Position numbers and translations under genes: made by a program
Notes under the pieces: generated by a model
The model's database searches: none
What the model saw: the letters and a program-made list of their open reading frames with translations, nothing else
What the model was told of the DNA's origin: nothing
Part shown: piece after piece, positions 58,326 through 64,000 of the stretch
Layout of the letters: each line of letters opens with the position of its first letter
Numbering within the stretch: the stretch's first letter is position 1
NCBI GenBank assembly: GCA_038529265.1
Contig: JBCBDX010000001.1
Span: 124,001-188,000 of the forward strand
DNA from: JBCBDX01 sp038529265
GTDB lineage: Bacteria > Pseudomonadota > Alphaproteobacteria > Rhizobiales > Rhizobiaceae
DNA length: 64,000 nucleotides
Reading direction: 5' to 3'

Positions 58326-59519
58326 TTAGCGGATTGACTGAGTTTCCCAAGCGCCATCCATGATCATCAACTCACGGTATGTGCCAGCAGCTTCTCCGAC
58401 GTCTGTGAACTCAACGTTAGTCGCGCCGACATAGTCAATTTCTTCGCCTGCTGCGATCATCTCAAGGGCTTTACCCAATTCACCGGGCCCGATTGGCTCA
58501 CCCGGCGCATTGGCAATGTCCATAATGTTGCCAGCAATATTGGCACGATCTGCATCGCCTGCTTTTTGCATGGCGAGGATCATCAATGCAGCAGCATCGT
58601 AGGATTCTCCGCGGTAAGGGCCAGAGCCTTCACCTGAGGATGCAGCAAACATTTCGTTGAACTTGTTGACATTGTCGCCTTCAGCACCCGGTACGGTGCC
58701 GACGACAGTCACGTCGCCCAGACCCGGAAGATCAAGCAGTGAGTCACCGATCATGCCGTCACCGAGATAGAAAGTCTCGAACGCAGCTGTGTCGATTGAA
58801 CCTTGCATGATCCCGCGACCGCCTTGGTCAACATAACCAAGTACGACAAGCGCTTCACCGCCAGCAGCAGCAAGTGCACCAACCTCAGCAGAATAGTCAC
58901 CTTTGCCATCTTCGTGAGCAGCCGAGATGGTCACTGTACCACCTTTACTCTCATAGGCGGCGGTGAAGGCGTCAGCGAAACCTTTGCCATAGTCATTGTT
59001 GGTATATGTCACAGCAACTGAGCGAGGGCCTTTTTCAAGAATGACGTCTGCGAGGATTTCACCCTGGCGCGCATCAGATGGGGCAGTGCGGAAGAACAGA
59101 CCATTGTCTTCAATCGTTGTCAGTGCTGGCGACGTTGCAGATGGAGAGATCATTACAACGCCATTTGGAATGCCGACATTGTTGGCAATCGCCGTGGTTA
59201 CGCCGGAACAGTCCGCGCCCATGATCGAAACAACATTGTCAGAAGTGATCAGACGCTCAGCTGCAGCTGTTGCAGCGGCGGCATCTACGCATGTTGAATC
59301 GGCACGAACTGGGGTGATCTTTTCACCGCCCAGGAACTGACCGCTCTCAGAAGCTTCAGTGATAGCCATTTCAGCGCCGGAAGCCATGTCTGGCGTCAGC
59401 GATTCAATGGGACCGGTAAAGCCAAGAATGATGCCCATTTTCACATCGAGGTGGCCACCAGCGTGGGCGCCTGCTGTCAGGGCAAGAACGCTTGCAGCGG
59501 CGAGGAATGTCTTCTTCAT
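58326..59519 (-). CDS. livJ: Branched-chain amino acid ABC transporter, periplasmic binding protein LivJ
   Basis: The 397-residue protein has a signal peptide (TFLAAASVLALTAGAHA, then GGHLDVK) and the leucine-binding fold: MGIILGFTGPIESLTPDMAS with the ligand-binding loop, DNVVSIMGADCSGVTTAIA, then a second domain starting ARQGEILADVILEKGPRSVA. It delivers amino acids to LivHM. It is on the opposite strand from livGFHM and separated from livM by the two SNase-like genes, with its own terminator, so it is probably made in excess independently. GGGAGT precedes the ATG. The exact ligand is not fixed by the sequence. Confidence 0.93.
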   Translation of the reverse strand: MKKTFLAAASVLALTAGAHAGGHLDVKMGIILGFTGPIESLTPDMASGAEMAITEASESGQFLGGEKITPVRADSTCVDAAAATAAAERLITSDNVVSIMGADCSGVTTAIANNVGIPNGVVMISPSATSPALTTIEDNGLFFRTAPSDARQGEILADVILEKGPRSVAVTYTNNDYGKGFADAFTAAYESKGGTVTISAAHEDGKGDYSAEVGALAAAGGEALVVLGYVDQGGRGIMQGSIDTAAFETFYLGDGMIGDSLLDLPGLGDVTVVGTVPGAEGDNVNKFNEMFAASSGEGSGPYRGESYDAAALMILAMQKAGDADRANIAGNIMDIANAPGEPIGPGELGKALEMIAAGEEIDYVGATNVEFTDVGEAAGTYRELMIMDGAWETQSIR

Positions 59520-59623
59520 GATTTGGAACTCCCTAATAAATCACGCGCGAAAGCACACACAACAAAAGTGCCGTCGCCTGCATGCGACTTAAGCCGAAGC
59601 TTCCAATGAAAACAAGGAAAAGG

Positions 59624-60748
59624 TCACATCTTGCGCACTATGACGCTACCGGCAGAGTAGCCGGCACCAAACGAACAGATCACGCCAACATCGCCGCCTC
59701 TCAGGTCGTCATTGAAGTGCGAGAAGGCAATAATTGAACCTGCCGAAGATGTATTCGCATAGTCCTGCAAGATGTTGGGTTGCTCGCCATCAGCCGGTGT
59801 GCGCCCGAGCACTCTGTGCCCGATAAAGTCGTTCATCGACTTGTTGGCTTGGTGAAGCCAAAGGCGTTTCAAATCGGTCGCATTCAATCCATTGTCGCTA
59901 ATGTGACTGGTAATCAGCGCGGCCACCATCGGTACGACTTCTTTAAACACCTTCCGCCCTTCCTGTTGGAAAAGCATGTCACGACGATCTTCCATATGGC
60001 CGGGGCGGGTTCTGCGCAGAAACCCGTTGCCGTTGCGAATATTGTTCGAGAACTTGGTGACGCAGCGTGTTGAGACCACTTCAAAGGCATGATCTGATTT
60101 CGCGTTTCCCGTGCTCTCGACAATCATCGCCGTGCACACATCGCCGAAAATAAAGTGGCAGTCGCGATCGCGCCACTCCAGGTGCGCAGAGCAAATTTCT
60201 GGATTGACGATCAAAACACTGCGCGCCGACCCATTTCTCACAGCATCAACTGCTGCTTGAAGCGCAAATGTTGCCGAGGAGCAAGCGACATTCATATCGT
60301 AAGCAAAACCATCGATCCCGAGCGCCTGCTGCACTTCGATCGCAATTGCAGGATAAGCGCGCTCATGATTGGAGGCCGCACAGATGACAGCATCGATATC
60401 AGCGGTTGATTTGTCGGCTTGAGCCATCGCCTTTTTAGCTGCATCGACCGCCATTTCGGCCATCAACGAAAGTTCGTCAGGTGCTCGTTCCGGTAGAATT
60501 GGATGCATGGTGTCGGGGTCGACGACGCCCGACTTGTTGAGTACATAACGGTTTTCAATACCCGAAGCTTTGACGATAAATGCCGATGATGAATGCTGAA
60601 CCGGTTCGCGTTCACCGGAAGCAATAGCGTCTGCATATTTTTCGTTCTGCGCATCTGCCCATTTATTGAAAGTTGCAACCAACTCGTCATTGGTCACCCG
60701 CTCCTGGGGCGTGAACACACCGGTCCCCGATATTGCAACTCCCACCAT
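59624..60748 (-). CDS. Beta-ketoacyl-ACP synthase III-like condensing enzyme
   Basis: The 374-residue thiolase-fold enzyme carries the KAS III triad: Cys156 in NVACSSATF, His299 in LWLHQANKSMN and Asn332 in YANTSSAGSI. It is longer than housekeeping FabH (about 320 residues), with an insertion near residues 30-85 (NKWADAQNEKYADAIASGE), as in a group of alphaproteobacterial and DarB-like enzymes that condense or transfer special acyl groups. No acyl carrier or other lipid gene is adjacent, so its product cannot be placed. GGGAAA precedes the ATG. It lies upstream of livJ on the same strand. Confidence 0.88.
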   Translation of the reverse strand: MVGVAISGTGVFTPQERVTNDELVATFNKWADAQNEKYADAIASGEREPVQHSSSAFIVKASGIENRYVLNKSGVVDPDTMHPILPERAPDELSLMAEMAVDAAKKAMAQADKSTADIDAVICAASNHERAYPAIAIEVQQALGIDGFAYDMNVACSSATFALQAAVDAVRNGSARSVLIVNPEICSAHLEWRDRDCHFIFGDVCTAMIVESTGNAKSDHAFEVVSTRCVTKFSNNIRNGNGFLRRTRPGHMEDRRDMLFQQEGRKVFKEVVPMVAALITSHISDNGLNATDLKRLWLHQANKSMNDFIGHRVLGRTPADGEQPNILQDYANTSSAGSIIAFSHFNDDLRGGDVGVICSFGAGYSAGSVIVRKM

Positions 60749-60891
60749 GTCGTATTTCCCGTTTTTTTCTTTCTGTAGCCATTCACAATCATGATGGCCA
60801 TCAGGGAAATAATTTTCCTACGCAAACTATGCGTCTTTGCCTTATTACCGCCATTGTTTATCTAAGTTCTGCCGCAAACAGGTTCGGGGCT

Positions 60892-61383
60892 ATGCAAGAA
60901 GCACTTTTCGTACTCACCGTGTTGGGATGCAACGACGCGGCCACACAATGTCAACGCATGGAAACTGAGCAGGTGCAGTACGTTTCCTTGGAAGACTGCT
61001 ATGCGGACTCAGAAGCAATGATGGTAGCAAATTCCGATGCTCCATTTCCGGTGTTTTTGGCCCGCTGTGACACGCTTGGTAGTCAGCCAACTGAAGCCGC
61101 GATCAATGATGTTGTCATGACCGGATCGCTCGAGCCTCCAGTTCTCGACGAGACTGAAACAGCGACCAGTCAGGAAAGCACACAGGCTGCTGAAGTACAG
61201 GAGCCCGTCAAACCTGGAGTTTGGTACCGCGTTCGTCCCCGCAATGTGATTTCAACGGTGACCAAACCGGCAAAAGGACTTGTTGAAGGAGCGGGCAACG
61301 TCGCTTCATCTGCTGTCGAAGGTGCCGGAAACGTGCTGAAGAAAACGGGTCAAACCATAAAACGGCTGAACCCGCTCAACTGA
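60892..61383 (+). CDS. Conserved hypothetical protein
   Basis: The 163-residue protein starts MQEALFVLTVLGCNDAATQC and has cysteines at Gly-Cys-Asn, Gln-Cys-Gln, Asp-Cys-Tyr and Arg-Cys-Asp positions in its first 65 residues, then a variable acidic middle and a repeated small C-terminal pattern (GLVEGAGNVASSAVEGAGNV). The N-terminal 60 residues recall short alphaproteobacterial hypotheticals. There is no clear signal peptide from the chosen start; the in-frame ATG at 60829 would add a hydrophobic N-terminus (LCLITAIVYLSSAANRFG) and is a fair alternative. Function unknown; it is divergent from the KAS III-like gene and converges with the SLC13 gene. Confidence 0.65.
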   Translation: MQEALFVLTVLGCNDAATQCQRMETEQVQYVSLEDCYADSEAMMVANSDAPFPVFLARCDTLGSQPTEAAINDVVMTGSLEPPVLDETETATSQESTQAAEVQEPVKPGVWYRVRPRNVISTVTKPAKGLVEGAGNVASSAVEGAGNVLKKTGQTIKRLNPLN

Positions 61384-61385
61384 TG

Positions 61386-63152
61386 CTAGAGCGGCCAAAT
61401 CAATAAAATTGCCGGTGTAGCGACGGCAAGCACAATGATCTCCAGCACCAGGCCCATGCGCCAATAGTCCCCAAATTGGTAGCCGCCGGGCCCCATAATG
61501 ATCGTATTGTTCTTATGCCCTATTGGCGTGAGGAACGCGCACGAGGCGGCTACCGCGACGCCCATCAAAAACGGATCAGGGTTCGCGCCAATGCTGTTGG
61601 CAACATTTACGGCTATCGGCGCGGCGATCAGGGCTGTTGCGACATTGTTCAAAAAGTCCGACAGCGTCATCGTCACGATCATGAGCGCTAAAAGGATAGC
61701 CCAAGGAGGCAGGCCTTCTGTTTGAGCAATGATGGCGTTGGCAATCAACTGTGTGCCGCCGGACGACTCCAGTGCCGCCGATAGCGGGATCAGGCACGCC
61801 AAGAGCACGATTACCTTCCATTCAATGAGCGCATAAAAATCATCGCCGCCAACCAGACCCATGGCCACATAGCAGATAACGGCAGCGCCGAGCGCTATCG
61901 TTAGTGGCATCAGTCCAGCGACCGCCAAAGCGATTGCCATGCCGAACAGTGCGATAGCGCCATAGGCTTTAGAGCGCTGGATCAAATCGGTTCGGCGGTC
62001 AGCAATCGGCAAAACGCCAAGCCACTGCGCCACCTGATCGATACGGTCATCGGGGCCGAGTAATAGCAGAACGTCTCCAGCCTTCACTTTGGTGCGCCTG
62101 ACACGTTCGCGGGTGCGCCGCCCCTCGCGCGAAATGCCAAGCAACGTTATGCCGTGCCGATAGAGGAGCCGTAGATCCATAGCGGTCCGCCCTGCGATGC
62201 GCGATGTTTCCGGCACGACCGCTTCGATCAAGGTCAGGTTTTGTCCGCGCACACCGCCATGTTTTTCAGCGCCCGCAAAATCAAGTCCTGCGGCGCCCAT
62301 CAGGGCTTCAATGGCCTTGGGCTCGCCCTCAAGGACGATGAAATCGCCTTTACGCAAAGTCTCGGTGCGTGCAAAGCCAGCCAAACGTTTGCCGTTACGA
62401 ACCAAGCCTAAAACGCTGATATCCTGATCGTTTGCAATCGGGTAAAGATCACGAAGCACCGCACCGACAAACTGGCTTTCTTCTCGAACACGTGCTTCGG
62501 CGACATAAAGCCCCGCATCCCCCTCGATGGATGGCAGTTCACCGCGCGACGGCAAAAGCCGCCAGCCAATGAACATCACATAAAGGATGCCGATAGAGGC
62601 GACGATCAGGCCGACCGGGGTAAAGTCGAACATGGAAAAAGGTTGGCCCAGATTATCGCCGCGATATTGCGCAATGACGATGTTTGGCGGCGTACCGATC
62701 AGCGTGATCATGCCGCCGAGAATGGTCGCAAAGGAAAGCGGCATGAGAGTCTTCGACGCAGCGCGCTTGGCCTTTTTAGCCACGTCCAGATCGATGGACA
62801 TGAGGAGCGCCAACGCAGCCACATTGTTGATGATGGCCGATAGACCAGCACCGATAACCGAAATGATGCCGATATGAACGGGCAAATTACGGTCAGGCTT
62901 CACCGCAACACGCGCGATCAGTTCAATGGCACCGGAGTTCATCAGGCCGCGCGAAACGATCAGCACCAGCGCGATGATAACGACCGCCGGGTGGCCAAAG
63001 CCTGCAAAGGCCGCATCAGCTTTCACAAGGTCAGCAATCACCGCGATGATCAGCGCGGCAAATGCCACGACGTCATAACGCACCTTGCCCCAGATCAGCA
63101 TGGCGAAAACAATACCGAAGAGGCCGAAGAGGATGGTTTGCTCCGTGGTCAT
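61386..63152 (-). CDS. SLC13/DASS-type permease with two RCK (TrkA-C) domains
   Basis: The 588-residue membrane protein has two groups of hydrophobic spans separated by a cytoplasmic region of about 180 residues (roughly 205-390) that holds two TrkA-C-like domains (ESQFVGAVLRDLYPIANDQD, FIVLEGEPKAIEALMG; later SRIAGRTAMDLRLLYRHGIT, VLLLLGPDDRIDQVAQWLGV). The transport signatures are NNVAALALLMSIDLDVAKKA with TLIGTPPNIVIAQYRG in the first half and NNVATALIAAPIAVNVANSI in the second. Members carry dicarboxylates, sulfate or other anions with Na+; RCK domains suggest nucleotide or ion regulation. It follows the flavoenzyme gene after 15 bases. Confidence 0.9.
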   Translation of the reverse strand: MTTEQTILFGLFGIVFAMLIWGKVRYDVVAFAALIIAVIADLVKADAAFAGFGHPAVVIIALVLIVSRGLMNSGAIELIARVAVKPDRNLPVHIGIISVIGAGLSAIINNVAALALLMSIDLDVAKKAKRAASKTLMPLSFATILGGMITLIGTPPNIVIAQYRGDNLGQPFSMFDFTPVGLIVASIGILYVMFIGWRLLPSRGELPSIEGDAGLYVAEARVREESQFVGAVLRDLYPIANDQDISVLGLVRNGKRLAGFARTETLRKGDFIVLEGEPKAIEALMGAAGLDFAGAEKHGGVRGQNLTLIEAVVPETSRIAGRTAMDLRLLYRHGITLLGISREGRRTRERVRRTKVKAGDVLLLLGPDDRIDQVAQWLGVLPIADRRTDLIQRSKAYGAIALFGMAIALAVAGLMPLTIALGAAVICYVAMGLVGGDDFYALIEWKVIVLLACLIPLSAALESSGGTQLIANAIIAQTEGLPPWAILLALMIVTMTLSDFLNNVATALIAAPIAVNVANSIGANPDPFLMGVAVAASCAFLTPIGHKNNTIIMGPGGYQFGDYWRMGLVLEIIVLAVATPAILLIWPL

Positions 63153-63167
63153 GTGCTTCGCCCCAGT

Positions 63168-64000
63168 TCAAAGCCGATCAAGCATTGAGTACCAAGTCAA
63201 AGCCAGCGTCAGCAACGGCTTTCTGAACCGCCGGCCGCCGGGGAAGGGTGGCACTTTCAGCTCTTTAAAGAGATGCAGGCGGTCGCGGTTGCCGCAAACG
63301 GCCTCGGCCCACATTTTACCGGTGAAATTCGAGAGCATGACGCCATGGCCGGAATAGCCGCCCATGGCCGTAATGCCCGGTTCCACTTCGCGCACAAAAG
63401 GTTCGCGTGGCAAAGTGATCCCCACATTGCCGCCCCAAGCATGGGTAATTTCGATATCTTTGAGTTGCGGGTAAATTTCACTCATCTGGCGGCGAATGCC
63501 GTCGATGAACTGGTTCGGTTGCGAAGATGAATAGGCCTCTCGCCCACCAAATAGCAGATGACCTTCGCGCGTCCGGCGGAAATAGCGCACGACAAAACGA
63601 CTATCATCGACGCTGGCTCGATCCGGCAAAATCGTTGCGTCAAACTCACCATCAAGCGGTGGCGTCGCACCTATGAAGGATTGAATAGGCATGACGTGTG
63701 ATGCCATCTTTGTGTTTAGCTTTTCATCGCCATAGGCATTGACCGCCAACAACACACGGCCCGCGGTGACTGTGCCACGATCGGTCTCAACTGCGATGCC
63801 GTCCGCTGCTTTGCGCGTGGTTTTCACCCGCGTGTTTTCAAAGATGGCCACGCCGCGCTCAGCCGTAACTTTCGCAGTGCCGACAATGAGTTTCAGCGGG
63901 TGAATATGACCTGTGTGGCTATCAAAGTTCCCACCAAAATAGCGGGTCGAGCCGATGCGTTCAGCCAGCGTCTTGGCATCCAAATATGTCACATGGGGGT
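63168..64000 (-). CDS. FAD-dependent amine oxidoreductase, DAO/PuuB-like (5' end outside window)
   Basis: The last 277 or so codons of the gene are present; the frame runs past the window edge, so the N-terminal FAD-binding motif is missing. The visible part has the substrate domain (GGNFDSHTGHIHPLKLIVG, FVVRYFRRTREGHLLFGGRE) and the FAD-closing C-terminus AWGGNVGITLPREPFVRE and MGGYSGHGVMLSNFTGKMWA. This is the pattern of gamma-glutamylputrescine oxidase and related OrdL enzymes that oxidise secondary or primary amines with release of H2O2. The gene lies upstream of the SLC13-type permease on the same strand, perhaps co-transcribed. The substrate remains open. Confidence 0.88.
   Translation of the reverse strand, partial: PHVTYLDAKTLAERIGSTRYFGGNFDSHTGHIHPLKLIVGTAKVTAERGVAIFENTRVKTTRKAADGIAVETDRGTVTAGRVLLAVNAYGDEKLNTKMASHVMPIQSFIGATPPLDGEFDATILPDRASVDDSRFVVRYFRRTREGHLLFGGREAYSSSQPNQFIDGIRRQMSEIYPQLKDIEITHAWGGNVGITLPREPFVREVEPGITAMGGYSGHGVMLSNFTGKMWAEAVCGNRDRLHLFKELKVPPFPGGRRFRKPLLTLALTWYSMLDRL

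Noticed and set aside
59572..59587. GTCGC/GCGAC hairpin between the KAS III-like gene and livJ
   Set aside because: 5-bp stem with a distant, short T-run; too weak as a terminator.
1..64000. CRISPR arrays, insertion sequences, toxin-antitoxin pairs or classical defence islands
   Set aside because: Looked for spaced direct repeats, transposase motifs and paired small genes on both strands; none found that I can support.

Overview
The window is a 64 kb piece of chromosome from an alphaproteobacterium, most likely of the order Hyphomicrobiales (Rhizobiales). This rests on family content: the ligase-associated repair cassette, a PodJ-like Sel1/peptidoglycan-binding protein, an ECF sigma/anti-sigma pair, the zwf-pgl-edd operon, a GumC-type polysaccharide co-polymerase, and small secreted proteins of the type common in that group. 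GC content is moderate by eye, with one clearly AT-rich patch near 27.2-27.6 kb. I could not fix the genus. No insertion sequence, prophage, CRISPR array or rRNA operon was seen; the only RNA gene is one tRNA-Phe.

Layout. 0-1.7 kb: the end of an ECF sigma factor gene with its anti-sigma factor, then a sulfotransferase. 1.8-8.4 kb: a minus-strand fatty-acid beta-oxidation block (acyl-CoA dehydrogenase, GST, thiolase, multifunctional FadB/FadJ-type enzyme) beside a MerR-family regulator, with a long palindromic operator in front of the dehydrogenase. 8.7-14.5 kb: a large PodJ-like polarity/envelope protein, a TauE/SafE permease coupled to a TIGR02186 protein, and a DUF3429 protein. 14.4-21 kb: a DNA repair cassette (PdeM nuclease, Lhr-type helicase, MBL exonuclease, ATP-dependent ligase) with an unidentified gene between exonuclease and ligase. 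21-26.6 kb: single genes (histone-deacetylase-like amidohydrolase, MATE pump, pyrD, DUF952, oxidoreductase). 26.8-33 kb: tRNA-Phe, an AT-rich gene-poor stretch with a remnant of a small cysteine-rich exported peptide, a five-PAS hybrid histidine kinase and a GGDEF-EAL protein. 33-40 kb: SDR and aldehyde dehydrogenase, a secreted unknown, and the Entner-Doudoroff operon zwf-pgl-edd (no eda here). 40-41.6 kb: a small copper-handling group (DUF4399, PCu(A)C, DUF2946). 41.6-51.5 kb: folD, then an exopolysaccharide locus (chain-length/co-polymerase protein, flippase, glycosyltransferases, WecG/TagA enzyme, O-antigen-ligase-type protein). 51.6-59.5 kb: proC and a branched-chain amino acid ABC transporter (livG, livF, livH, livM, livJ) with an unknown exported protein inside the operon and two catalytically degenerate nuclease-fold proteins between livM and livJ. 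59.6-64 kb: a KAS III-like synthase, an unknown small protein, an SLC13-type permease with RCK domains and the C-terminal part of an amine-oxidising flavoenzyme.

The genes are mostly housekeeping and metabolic. Most worth a second look are the extra gene inside the ligase repair cassette, the frameshifted cysteine-rich peptide gene beside tRNA-Phe, the pair of SNase-fold pseudoenzymes within the liv region, the hairpin that buries the folD ribosome binding site, and the extended palindrome controlling the beta-oxidation genes. I did not find a clear undescribed multi-gene system; these are the best candidates for undescribed pieces.
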